A stretch of 64,000 bases of DNA. Source: Eubacteriaceae bacterium. GTDB taxonomy: Bacteria; Bacillota; Clostridia; Eubacteriales; Eubacteriaceae. The stretch covers positions 35,444-99,443 of the forward strand of contig JASGLP010000003.1 in NCBI GenBank assembly GCA_030156895.1, read 5' to 3'. Made by a program: the position numbers and the translations under genes. Position 1 is the first letter of the stretch; each line of letters begins with the position of its first letter. Below, one piece after another: positions 18,348 to 26,897 of the stretch. The notes beneath the pieces were generated by a model. The model had not been told where the DNA came from and did not search any database. It saw only the letters and a list, made by a program, of their open reading frames with translations.

Positions 18348-18689
18348 CTATTTTAAATCTCCAATGGAAAGACCCGATAGCTGTTGCGAATCTGAATCTC
18401 CTGCCTCTTCTGCTTCCAGAATCGACCCTTCTACAAAAAGATAGGTTCGCAGCTCATCATCCCATTTATCCATATTGCGTCTAAGCCATTCTATCGTCAT
18501 GCAGGCATGTTCAATTTCCTCATCACGATTATGCGCCATTATTCCTTTTAGTTCCGGATCATTAGTTGCTGCAACACGTTGATTGTACCAATCAACAGCC
18601 TCAAGTTCTTCTTTTAAACTGTTAATTGCCCGTGTGATATTCATTGTCATTTCATCCAACTTCTCGACAGGTTCATGATATTGCGCCAT
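18348..18689 (-). CDS. Encapsulated ferritin-like protein (EncFtn)
   Basis: 113 residues: a two-helix ferritin-like core with the ligands of the family (ELEAVDWYNQRV, HNRDEEIEHACMTIEWLRR), an acidic linker, and a C-terminal cargo peptide LSGLSIGDLK that resembles the encapsulin-targeting tag. The ferroxidase site forms only in the decamer. It oxidises Fe(II) inside the encapsulin shell made by the next gene. A ribosome site (AAGGAGG) precedes the start. First gene of the operon. Confidence 0.95.
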   Translation of the reverse strand: MAQYHEPVEKLDEMTMNITRAINSLKEELEAVDWYNQRVAATNDPELKGIMAHNRDEEIEHACMTIEWLRRNMDKWDDELRTYLFVEGSILEAEEAGDSDSQQLSGLSIGDLK

Positions 18690-19030
18690 AAAAAATCCTC
18701 CTTGTTTTTCAGTAAATACTTAGTTAAATCATACCCAATTAAGAATTAAAAGGCTACAAAATGTTATACAGATAAAACAATTTTATTTTTCATTAATCTT
18801 ACTTATTAAATATAGTTGTCGTCGAACTTCAATAGTTTATTTACAGCAATATAATTTATCTAATCGAAACCGTTGTTTTTTTAGCTTACCAATCAAGCAA
18901 TATCATATTCTGCCACATGTGTCACCTTACAAGTAGCTTCATCCGTGTTTTTAGCCATCTAATCCAAAAACATCCTACAATGCTCACGCAAACTCAACAC
19001 AAGATGTATCAACGTCTCTGACCTACCCTT
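18690..19030. other. Intergenic region with possible decayed reading frame
   Basis: The proximal part should hold the promoter of the encapsulin operon; I see no clear consensus. On the minus strand around 18893-19031 a frame reads LREHCRMFLD, a stop, then MAKNTDEATCKVTHVAEYDIA, which looks like the worn end of an old gene. Nothing else is supported here. Confidence 0.35.
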
Positions 19031-19082
19031 ACGTAAAAAGAACACAAAAACAAATAGACTTGTTTTTGCGTTCTTTTTACGT
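19031..19082 (-). terminator. Terminator of the cupin gene
   Basis: ACGTAAAAAGAAC and GTTCTTTTTACGT form a perfect 13-bp stem whose inner part also pairs (ACAAAAACAA with TTGTTTTTG). It starts at the stop codon of the cupin gene. Confidence 0.75.
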
Positions 19083-19391
19083 TCATACTCCTGTGTAAAA
19101 AACACATAACCAGATACAGGGCGGCTTACTTGACGTATATACCACCCGATGTTTTTCGTGGGCTTTAATTTCCCGAAAGTCGCCTTTATGCATACTTTCT
19201 ATCCGCCCACCATCAAACTCCAGATCCGCTTCCCCTTCAATCAAAAAAACCAGCTCATTTTCATCCTGATCGTACCAGTCGCCGGTTTGTCCGGTGCTGA
19301 TAATCCGCTCAACTCTAATTTTTTCATCTTTAAACAAAACATCTATAAGCTCTTCCTTTAAAGGCAAGTCCGGCAATTCATACAGATTCAT
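19083..19391 (-). CDS. Cupin-domain protein
   Basis: 102 residues forming a single small cupin barrel: GDWYDQDENELVFLIEGEADLEF (first motif with its glutamate), then GDFREIKAHEKHRVVYTS (second motif with histidines). The metal site seems mostly present, so a sugar- or metal-binding sensor or a dioxygenase-type role is possible. Its ATG overlaps the TGA of the EAL-CBS-GGDEF gene, so it is translationally coupled to a c-di-GMP protein. The function is unknown. Confidence 0.8.
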   Translation of the reverse strand: MNLYELPDLPLKEELIDVLFKDEKIRVERIISTGQTGDWYDQDENELVFLIEGEADLEFDGGRIESMHKGDFREIKAHEKHRVVYTSSKPPCIWLCVFYTGV

Positions 19392-21184
19392 TCGCGCTCC
19401 AGATCCGATCCCCGGACTTTCAGACAATACTGACTGCCCGTTCTTTTTTTACAAATTTTTTTTACTTTGGCCGCAGCCTCGCTCAGTTCATAAATATTTT
19501 TATACAAAACGGTTCGAACACCGGCAATGGATACGGACAGCAAGGGAAAGGCCTCTTCTTCTTCGTGGCGATTTCTGGCCAAAATAAAACCTTTGCTAAT
19601 ATCCTCTTCGCGGTAAAAACTTCTAACTGACAGATCAAAAGCTCTGATAATTTCGCGACACCGCAGTTCCGCCTGGTTCCAGGGTACCACCGCAACAAAA
19701 TCATCACCGCCAATATGGCCGATAAAAGTATCTGCCAATTCTCTTCGCAGCAGTATACTGAATTCTTTTAAAACGATATCGCCTTTTTCAAAACCATACA
19801 CATCATTATAAACCTTAAAATTATCCAGGTCAAAATATAAAACAGTCATATCCTCGCCATTTTTTATCAGACTGTTGAGTTTTTCCTCAATCATCAGGTT
19901 ACCGGGCAGTTCTGACAAAGGGTTGAGATGCTTGGCATAAACAAACTCCATTTCAATCAATTTTTCCATTAAATCCTTAACCGTTACAACCCCATAGTAA
20001 CGGTTACGGTTGGTCACAACCACAAAATCATAGATTTTATCCGGTTCACGCTCCATCGCAATTTTCCCGGTTTGATCGATGGCCGACTGGTAATCGACCA
20101 TTATAAATTCTCTATCCATAATTTTACTGATCGGCTTATTGGCAAAAAGCGTATAGCCAAACTGGCCGCTGATTTTCCGGTGCAAATCATTTCTGGTGAT
20201 GACTCCAATCGGAACTGATTTTGTTACAATGCAATAACCAGAGCTCTCAGGTTCCTCTTTAAACATCTCGTAAACATCTGACACCAGCAGATCTGGCGAA
20301 ATAGCCTTAACCATCCGGCAAATATCATCAACCTTGATCTGCTGACGCAGTTCCTGCCGGGAGCTGTTCTTTTTATCATTTTCATTTTTAATCTGTTCAA
20401 TGATATATGGTTCAATGGCTAGAATCTGCGGATTTGGACGCTGAATCAAATAGCCCTGACCATACTCCACGCCAATTTCAATCAGCACTTCCAGTTCTTC
20501 TTCCGTTTCAATCCCCTCCGCAATCAGTGAAGTACCAGTAAAGCGGGCAAATTCGTTGAGTGAACGAATCAGCGACTGCTTGGTCATGTCCTTATCCACA
20601 TTGCGAACCAGCTTCATATCCAGTTTAATATAATTAGGATGGATGTCCGAAATCAGATTAAGACCCGAATAGCCGGCACCGGCATCATCAATGGCAATCC
20701 GATAATCCTGTTCCTTATAATGACTGATAATTTTAACAAAATCTGAAATGTTATCAATGGCTTCCCGCTCGGTAATTTCAAAAATAATCTGCTTGGGATC
20801 AATGGCAAAGCGATTCAGGGATTCTCTGGTAAATCCCTTTCTGAATTCATCATCTTTCATAATATTGGGATTAACATTAAGAAAAAGCCGGCTCTTAATT
20901 TTCTGCTTCATCGCCGATTCCAGGGCCTTCGTCCGACATAAATACTCCAATTCCCAAACCTTGCCAAAATTCTGGGCACTGTCAAAAAGTCTCTCCGGCG
21001 ACTGCATATCCGTCAGTTCAGGACCGCGACTCAAAGCTTCATAGCCAAAAACCTTACCATTTTTTAAAGAGATAATCGGCTGAAAAACCGTTTCGATCCG
21101 TTTATCCTTTAACACTCTCAAAAACAATTCTTCTTCAGCTCTTTTTTGCGGCTTATCCATTTCAAAACTAAATACCTTTTTCAA
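19388..21184 (-). CDS. EAL-CBS-GGDEF c-di-GMP protein
   Basis: 598 residues: an EAL phosphodiesterase domain (YEALSRGP, FEITEREAI, IAIDDAGAGYSGL, YIKLDMKLV, IAEGIETEEEL, GYLIQRP), a pair of CBS domains (about residues 280-405), then a GGDEF domain with signature GGDDF. All main catalytic residues of EAL appear present, so it probably breaks c-di-GMP, with CBS ligand binding (adenine nucleotides in other families) and the GGDEF domain as controls. I start it at the TTG at 21184 behind AGGAGAGG; ATG at 21199 and 21160 are alternatives. No membrane segment. Confidence 0.88.
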   Translation of the reverse strand: MKKVFSFEMDKPQKRAEEELFLRVLKDKRIETVFQPIISLKNGKVFGYEALSRGPELTDMQSPERLFDSAQNFGKVWELEYLCRTKALESAMKQKIKSRLFLNVNPNIMKDDEFRKGFTRESLNRFAIDPKQIIFEITEREAIDNISDFVKIISHYKEQDYRIAIDDAGAGYSGLNLISDIHPNYIKLDMKLVRNVDKDMTKQSLIRSLNEFARFTGTSLIAEGIETEEELEVLIEIGVEYGQGYLIQRPNPQILAIEPYIIEQIKNENDKKNSSRQELRQQIKVDDICRMVKAISPDLLVSDVYEMFKEEPESSGYCIVTKSVPIGVITRNDLHRKISGQFGYTLFANKPISKIMDREFIMVDYQSAIDQTGKIAMEREPDKIYDFVVVTNRNRYYGVVTVKDLMEKLIEMEFVYAKHLNPLSELPGNLMIEEKLNSLIKNGEDMTVLYFDLDNFKVYNDVYGFEKGDIVLKEFSILLRRELADTFIGHIGGDDFVAVVPWNQAELRCREIIRAFDLSVRSFYREEDISKGFILARNRHEEEEAFPLLSVSIAGVRTVLYKNIYELSEAAAKVKKICKKRTGSQYCLKVRGSDLERE

Positions 21185-21427
21185 AGCACCTCTCCTCATA
21201 TGATCCCCTAACTATTATACGATCTTCACAATATTTTACTATTATTTTATGCTCGCTTAATCTCTTAACTGTAATATTATAAGTGAGTTACCGTAAATCT
21301 ACCGTTCAGCTTATGTAAATATTCTGTAAAATAAATTCATTTCAAAATCTTTAATCAGCCGTTTAAAAACGATGCGTTTAAGGTATAATAAAAATAATAT
21401 CAAAATTCGAAAGCATGGAGGTATCTT

Positions 21428-22605
21428 ATGGCGCATGCAACACTGGAATTAAGAAAATACGTAATTCCCGAGATTATCATCGGAACTGATGCAAGACTCT
21501 TAATCGGTCGTTACGTTGCTCATTTCAACGCTAGAAAACCGATGCTCGTTGCCGATCAGAACCTTCAGCAATTCGGTTGGTTCAAGTCGATCAAGTCAGC
21601 CATTCTATCCGAAGCCCAAGAGCTGATTATTTTTGACGGTCATTCCCCTAACCCCAAAGACTTTGAAGTGATGATGGGCGCCAACTTATTTATCAGTGAA
21701 AAATGCGATCTCCTGATCGCCGTCGGAGGGGGATCTTCCATCGACTGTGCCAAAGGGATCAGCATTGTCGCTAGTAATGGCGGAAATATTCTGGACTACG
21801 AAGGTGTCGACCGTGTTAAAATGCCTGGTCCGCCTTTAATCTGTATTCCCACCACAGCTGGTTCATCGGCTGATGTTTCGCAATTTGCCATTATTGCCGA
21901 TTATTCTTCTAAATCAAAAAAGGCTATTATCAGTAAAAAAGTCGTACCCGATCTGGCCTTGATCGATCCGGTTCCGCTAATGACAATGGATCCCTATCTA
22001 ACGGCCTGCACCGGCATGGACGCTTTAACCCACGCCATTGAAGCCTATGTTTCAACCGCTAACTCGGCTTTAACCGATGTCCATGCCCTTGAAGCTATTT
22101 TCTGCTTGCTGATAATCTCGTGGCTGCCATCCAGCCGGATGCTTCAATTGACATCCGCTTTCAACTTATGTTAGGCTCCCTTCAGGCCGGACTGGCCTTT
22201 TCCAATGCCAGCCTTGGTGGTGTGCACGCACTGGCGCATTCACTGGGCGGATTACTGAACCTGTCACATGGCGAATGCAACAGTATCCTGCTGGAACACC
22301 TTATTAAGCTCAATTATGATTCTGTTCCCGAACGTTACAATAAAATCGCCGCCCTCATGGGCATTGAAAGCAGCGTGCTTGACAACCCTGAAGTTCGACA
22401 GGCGCTGGCCGCAGCTATTGCCAACCTGCGAAAAAAGCTGAACATCCCTGACACCGTCCATATTAATGATGTGGACGATCATACCATCATTTCGCTAGTT
22501 GAGAACGCCTTATCCGATCCCTGCATGGTCACCAACCCCCGGCCATTAAGCAAAGAAGAAGTAACTCTAGTCTACAGGAGAATTATTGATGAGCAAAGAG
22601 AATAA
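21428..22605 (+). pseudogene. Iron-containing alcohol dehydrogenase, frameshifted
   Basis: Two reading frames together give a full 392-residue group III Fe-dependent alcohol dehydrogenase. The first (21428 to about 22100) has the NAD-binding GGGSSID, PTTAGSSADVSQFA and DALTHAIEAYVS; the second has ADNLVAAIQPDA and GGVHALAHSLGGLLNLSHGECN. The metal ligands (Asp and three His) are split between them. The break lies at the four-T run 22098-22101; one more T restores ..EAIFLLADNL.. So this is a single-base deletion or sequencing error. GGAGG precedes the ATG. Its end overlaps the next gene by 17 bases. Confidence 0.85.
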
Positions 22606-24073
22606 AAACATCACCCGTGAAGCCATTATCGGACTGGGCGAAGAATCATTTAAAAAAAATTACTACTCAGAACTGCAAACCAAACTTCATGATCTGGAAA
22701 TTATCAACAGTCAGAAACAGGCCTTAATTGAAACCATTCCCGATATCCTTTTAATCAGTGACGGAAACGGTCGGATTTCGCCTTTTAGCGGCCAAATTGC
22801 CAGCAATATGAAAAACACCATGACCATCATGCGTAATAACATCATCATGGATGATCTCAAATCTGTCATTGCCGAAGTCATCCGTAAAAAACGTCTGATG
22901 GCGTACTATTTCTTTGTTCCCATCGATCGAAAACTGCACTATTTCGAGGTTCGCGCCCAGATTTCAAAATTTTCTGAAGTACTGATTATGATCAGAGATA
23001 TGACTGAGCCCATTCTGCTTGAAAAGCAGTTGTGGGATATGACCAGAAAAGATGACTTAACCCAACTTTACAACCGCCGTTACTTTGAAAAGCATTTGGC
23101 CGATCTCAACGAACAGGATATTTCTGATCTGACCATTATTCTGATTGATATCGACGGTCTGAAGATGGTCAATGATACCCTGGGACACCTGATTGGCGAT
23201 CAGATCATTATCGCCACTGCCGGAATGATTTCATCCGCCTTTAAATCTTTGGGGCTGATTTCCCGCGTCGGTGGCGACGAATTCGGTGTTATTCTTATCG
23301 ATCAAAAGCCTCCAGACATCGAAGCTGCACTTTCCCGCATGATTGAAGCCTCGCTCAACTATCTAACCGACGAAGGTGAAGCCCTGCGTATTTCTTTGTC
23401 TTATGGCTATTCCTATCACGCTTCCGGTTATGTCAACACAGATTTTATCTATCAGGAAGCGGATAATAACATGTATCAGAACAAACTGTTAAAGGACAGT
23501 AGTAACCGCAGCAATCTTGTCAAAACCCTGATGAAGACCCTGGAAGCCAAAGACTTTATCACCGAAGGCCATGCCAGTCGAATGCAAGAACTGGCTACAG
23601 CAATGGGGCAAAAATTAAAGCTCCCCCTGCATACCATCGATCTGATTCAGTTGCTGACCAAGTTTCATGATATCGGTAAGGTCGGTATTCCTGACAGTAT
23701 CCTTAAAAAAACCGGGCCTCTAACCGACGATGAATGGAAAGTCATGAAAACTCATTGTGACATCGGCCGGCGTATTGCTGACGAGTCGGTCGAATTAAAA
23801 GACATTGCCCACCTGATCCTGAAACATCAGGAAAAATGGGACGGAAGCGGTTATCCGCTGGGATTAGCGGGCACTGAGATTCCCATTGAATGCCGAATCT
23901 TAACTATTGTTGATTCATTTGACGCTATGACCAATGACCGCCCTTACCGCAAAGCCATGTCGATTGAAGCCGCTCTGGCTGAAGTCAGGCTTTGTTCCGG
24001 AACGCAATTTGATCCCGATCTGGTTGAAATCTTTTTAAGTATCGATCACGCTCATCCTCATGAAGGTAATTAA
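22589..24073 (+). CDS. PAS-GGDEF-HD-GYP c-di-GMP enzyme
   Basis: 494 residues: an N-terminal PAS-like sensor (IETIPDILLISDGNGRISPF), an intact GGDEF domain (DDLTQLYNRRYFE, IDIDGLKMVND, VGGDEFGV) and an intact HD-GYP domain (FHDIGKVGIPDSIL, HQEKWDGSGYP, VDSFDAMTNDRPYR). It may both make and degrade c-di-GMP; HD-GYP usually dominates. The ATG at 22589 follows AGGAG, and the gene overlaps the alcohol dehydrogenase, so its translation may depend on that broken gene. Confidence 0.9.
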   Translation: MSKENKNITREAIIGLGEESFKKNYYSELQTKLHDLEIINSQKQALIETIPDILLISDGNGRISPFSGQIASNMKNTMTIMRNNIIMDDLKSVIAEVIRKKRLMAYYFFVPIDRKLHYFEVRAQISKFSEVLIMIRDMTEPILLEKQLWDMTRKDDLTQLYNRRYFEKHLADLNEQDISDLTIILIDIDGLKMVNDTLGHLIGDQIIIATAGMISSAFKSLGLISRVGGDEFGVILIDQKPPDIEAALSRMIEASLNYLTDEGEALRISLSYGYSYHASGYVNTDFIYQEADNNMYQNKLLKDSSNRSNLVKTLMKTLEAKDFITEGHASRMQELATAMGQKLKLPLHTIDLIQLLTKFHDIGKVGIPDSILKKTGPLTDDEWKVMKTHCDIGRRIADESVELKDIAHLILKHQEKWDGSGYPLGLAGTEIPIECRILTIVDSFDAMTNDRPYRKAMSIEAALAEVRLCSGTQFDPDLVEIFLSIDHAHPHEGN

Positions 24074-24096
24074 AAAATCCCCAAATCGGGGATTTT
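24074..24096. terminator. Bidirectional terminator between convergent c-di-GMP genes
   Basis: AAAATCCCC pairs with GGGGATTTT around a five-base loop, between the stops of two convergent genes, with A and T runs on either side. Confidence 0.85.
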
Positions 24097-25954
24097 AATT
24101 TTCCTGCAATATAATTTCCAGCGCTTCCACAACATCGGGATCATAATGGGTGTGTTTATTGCGCTTAATTTCCCAGATCGCTTCCTCCTGACTTACAGCT
24201 TTCCGCCCATCCTTTTCCGCTGTCATGGCATCAAAGCGCTCAGCTACTGCAATAACCCTGGCCAAACGAGGAATTTCTTTCCCCCGCAAACCCTGGGGAT
24301 AGCCGCTGCCGTCAAATCGCTCGTGATGGGCTAAAACAATACTGGCCAGATCAACCGTATGTTCAAAAGCATTGAGGATTCTAAAGCCAATCAGAGGATG
24401 CTGTTGCATTTCCATAAAACCTTCTTCCTCACCATACTCACTCTTTCTTATTACTTCCCGATCCAGAGCCACCTTGCCGATATCGTGCAAATAGGCTGCT
24501 TTACCCGCCTTATTAACTTCTTCCAAAGGCAATTTCATCTTTTTGCAGATTTTCTTACTCAGCTCCGATGTCCGCTTGGCATGTTTACCTTCGTCCGGGA
24601 ATTCACTGTAAAGGCTGTTTACTATGATTTTAAAGGTTTCTTCCTTGCCTTTGCCCTTGCCCATGGTCTTTTCGGTATACATGCTTTCTTCGGCCTGATT
24701 GATTTTCTGGTAAATATTCTCATCAATCTTTTCTTTTGTTGCCACACCCAGGGATACTTCCCCTTTAATCCCCTTAACTTCCTCTTTTTCCAGATTGCTG
24801 CGAATACGTTCAGATAAATTAAGGGCTTCCAGATGTCTGGTCTGAGGTAAAAGGATAGCAAACTCATCCCCACCCCAACGGGCAATGATATCGTCAGCCC
24901 GACACACTTTCTTAAAGACATCGGACACTTTTCTTAACAGCTCATCCCCGGCATCATGACCAAAGATATCATTAGTCAATTTTAAGCCGTCCATATCACC
25001 CATAATAACCGATAAAGGCAGATTGCGTTCGGTATCAAGTCGCTTGACCTCTTCTTCAAAGTAGCGGCGATTATAAAGACCGGTCAGGGAATCGTGAAAA
25101 GTCTGATACTCCAGCTCCTTGTTTTTCTGCTTTTGCGCAGTAATATCCCGAAAAATCATTACCACTCCGGATAATTGTTCGTCCTGATCTTTAATCGGAA
25201 TAACCGTATCCTCCAGATGATAATTCTCTCCGGTTCGGGAAAGCAGAATTGCATGGCTCTCCAGCTCCTTGGTCTGCTTTGTGGTAAAAACCGTGCGAAT
25301 CGGATCAATCAGCATGGCCTCCGGGTTTTCATGAATCAGAATCAGAACATCCTTGTAGTGCATACCCTGAGCCTCTTCTGTTGACCAGCCTGTCATCATC
25401 TCAGCCCGATGGTTTAAGACTTCCAGCTTGCCGTCCTGGTCCAAGATCATCACCCCGTCATCCAAAGCCAAGAGGGTTTTTAAATATTTTTCGCGAGTTT
25501 TACGGGTTGCCGTGCTGACATAGGCCCCCACCCCATACAAATTATTGTCTAGAGCCACTGGGAATTTAGTCAGTCGATACAAATCCCCCTCCCACATCAA
25601 TTCATCGGTCGCAAAAGTCCTCTGCTCGATCACTATCTTATCAGAGTTCCATTGTTGTTGCGCTTTCTCAACATCCATCAGATCAAAATCACTTTTGCCC
25701 ACAATGCTGGCAGACTCTTCTCCGAATATTTCCTGCATGGGAGGATTGACAAAGAGATATTTCAATCGATCATCCTTTAAAAAAACCGGAATATCATCCG
25801 ATTCGATAAAATGCTTCACCAGTTCATTGAATCGTCTGATTTCTCGGCCACTTTTTGAACGCCTGATTAGCCTTACCGTCAAATAAACACCGACGATAAT
25901 AATGACTGCAAGTACAATCATTCCGGCAATCGACACCTCAGTCAGATTAACCAT
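24095..25954 (-). CDS. Membrane PAS-PAS-GGDEF-HD-GYP c-di-GMP enzyme
   Basis: 619 residues: an N-terminal membrane anchor (about residues 5-30), two PAS domains (IPVFLKDDRLKYLFVN; LDDGVMILDQDGKLEVLNH) joined by FRDITAQKQKNKEL, a GGDEF domain with full signature (ARWGGDEFAILL) and an HD-GYP domain (LHDIGKVALD, HHERFDGSGYP, AERFDAMTAEKD). Both enzymatic domains look active. I start it at the ATG at 25954 behind AAGGAT. A long upstream region with a minus-strand promoter and two terminator-like hairpins may be its regulated leader. Confidence 0.92.
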   Translation of the reverse strand: MVNLTEVSIAGMIVLAVIIIVGVYLTVRLIRRSKSGREIRRFNELVKHFIESDDIPVFLKDDRLKYLFVNPPMQEIFGEESASIVGKSDFDLMDVEKAQQQWNSDKIVIEQRTFATDELMWEGDLYRLTKFPVALDNNLYGVGAYVSTATRKTREKYLKTLLALDDGVMILDQDGKLEVLNHRAEMMTGWSTEEAQGMHYKDVLILIHENPEAMLIDPIRTVFTTKQTKELESHAILLSRTGENYHLEDTVIPIKDQDEQLSGVVMIFRDITAQKQKNKELEYQTFHDSLTGLYNRRYFEEEVKRLDTERNLPLSVIMGDMDGLKLTNDIFGHDAGDELLRKVSDVFKKVCRADDIIARWGGDEFAILLPQTRHLEALNLSERIRSNLEKEEVKGIKGEVSLGVATKEKIDENIYQKINQAEESMYTEKTMGKGKGKEETFKIIVNSLYSEFPDEGKHAKRTSELSKKICKKMKLPLEEVNKAGKAAYLHDIGKVALDREVIRKSEYGEEEGFMEMQQHPLIGFRILNAFEHTVDLASIVLAHHERFDGSGYPQGLRGKEIPRLARVIAVAERFDAMTAEKDGRKAVSQEEAIWEIKRNKHTHYDPDVVEALEIILQEN

Positions 25955-26041
25955 TTTATTTATCCTTCTATTCAAAAATTTATTATTTTTTATTAACTAT
26001 TTATTATATAAGTATGCCATTAAAGATACTTTTTCGTCAAT

Positions 26042-26073
26042 GAAAAAAATCGGCAAAGTACAAACTTTGCCGA
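26042..26073 (-). terminator. Minus-strand terminator-like hairpin (leader or sRNA end)
   Basis: TCGGCAAAGT pairs with ACTTTGCCGA around a short loop, followed by seven T on the minus strand. It lies about 90 bases before the start of the membrane GGDEF-HD-GYP gene. Confidence 0.75.
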
Positions 26074-26269
26074 CTAAAACAAGAATTTATATCATGTCTA
26101 AACAAGAAATTTATCTAAATTTATAAACTTACGTCTCTCAATCTAAAAATACCGCGGTTCAGATATTTTCTTCAAAACTATAAATCAATCAAGAAACGGA
26201 ATTCATTACTTTAGAAACAATTTAGCCGCCATCGAGAGAAAATATGGCTGTTTGACAATTCGTCATTTG

Positions 26270-26309
26270 CAAAAAAATAAAAGAACTGACTTGCACGCCG
26301 TTCCTCTTC
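26270..26309 (-). terminator. Possible weak terminator within minus-strand leader
   Basis: AAGAGGAAC with GTTCTTTT (including G-T pairs), then a seven-T tract on the minus strand, about 45-80 bases after the predicted start of the leader. Confidence 0.45.
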
Positions 26310-26320
26310 CATGATATACT
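26291..26320 (+). promoter_or_regulatory. Predicted promoter of the DUF6323 operon
   Basis: TTGCAC, an 18-base spacer and TATACT, about 85 bases before the DUF6323 start. It overlaps the transcript that leaves in the other direction. Confidence 0.45.
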
Positions 26321-26356
26321 GATAGTATGTTATTTTTGATTTGTCTATAATATTTC

Positions 26357-26385
26357 ATTATAGCATATATTTTGTATTTTGTCAA
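26357..26385 (-). promoter_or_regulatory. Consensus sigma-A promoter on the minus strand
   Basis: On the minus strand TTGACA (26380-26385), a 17-base spacer and TATAAT (26357-26362), a perfect vegetative promoter. It points to the c-di-GMP gene at 25954. Confidence 0.75.
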
Positions 26386-26403
26386 TATCAAAGTGGAGGT
26401 TTT

Positions 26404-26862
26404 ATGTCAAATTTTTTATCAATCATTTATAAAGATCATTTAATCGAATCAAACACGAAAAGAATCTATCAGTGCAACGCAATCACTTCAGACTATCAGC
26501 TATTTCTGACACCTGAAGAAGCCCACGCATTAGCCCTTACTCAACAGCAATCACTGAAAGATCAAGGTAGAATTGATCTTTGCGAAAGTATTATTCCCGA
26601 AAAAATAATCACCGCCTTCTCCGACAGCGCCTACCTGGCAGCTGAAAATTACTTTGAAAGCCTGACGGAATTAATCGACATTTTCTATTATTACAAAAGC
26701 GATACCCTCGAACAATTTAGCGATGACCACTTGCTCCAAAAAATGAAAGACTATTTTGACGGCTCCTGCCATGGTTCTTTAGCGCTTTTAAAAAACCGTG
26801 AGCTTTATCACTTGGCTCGAAGCATTCATTTCGCCGGTATGATCGATGAAAGCAGCGACTAA
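26404..26862 (+). CDS. DUF6323-like protein
   Basis: 152 residues, soluble and mostly helical, with no catalytic motif that I recognise (SDYQLFLTPEEAHALALTQQQ; YYFDGSCHGSL is at the end). The pairing with the next gene fits the DUF6323/DUF6179 pair known in Clostridia, so I assign that name with moderate confidence. The ATG at 26404 follows GGAGG; the frame opens 21 residues earlier in sequence rich in promoter-like A and T. Function unknown. Confidence 0.6.
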   Translation: MSNFLSIIYKDHLIESNTKRIYQCNAITSDYQLFLTPEEAHALALTQQQSLKDQGRIDLCESIIPEKIITAFSDSAYLAAENYFESLTELIDIFYYYKSDTLEQFSDDHLLQKMKDYFDGSCHGSLALLKNRELYHLARSIHFAGMIDESSD

Positions 26863-26897
26863 AGCGTTTTTTGAAAGTTACTTAATCTGGAGGATTT

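Larger units (their letters stand above)
26042..26350 (-). ncRNA. Candidate leader RNA or sRNA
   Basis: A minus-strand promoter at 26357-26385 would give a transcript starting near 26350. It meets a weak terminator-like hairpin at 26270-26309 and a strong one at 26042-26073, with no convincing coding frame. It could be a small RNA or the 5' leader of the c-di-GMP gene at 24095-25954. I do not recognise a known riboswitch; the c-di-GMP riboswitch consensus is not seen. Confidence 0.45.

Noticed and set aside
24095..26403. c-di-GMP riboswitch in front of c-di-GMP genes
   Set aside because: The conserved GEMM sequence blocks are absent from the leader regions that I read.
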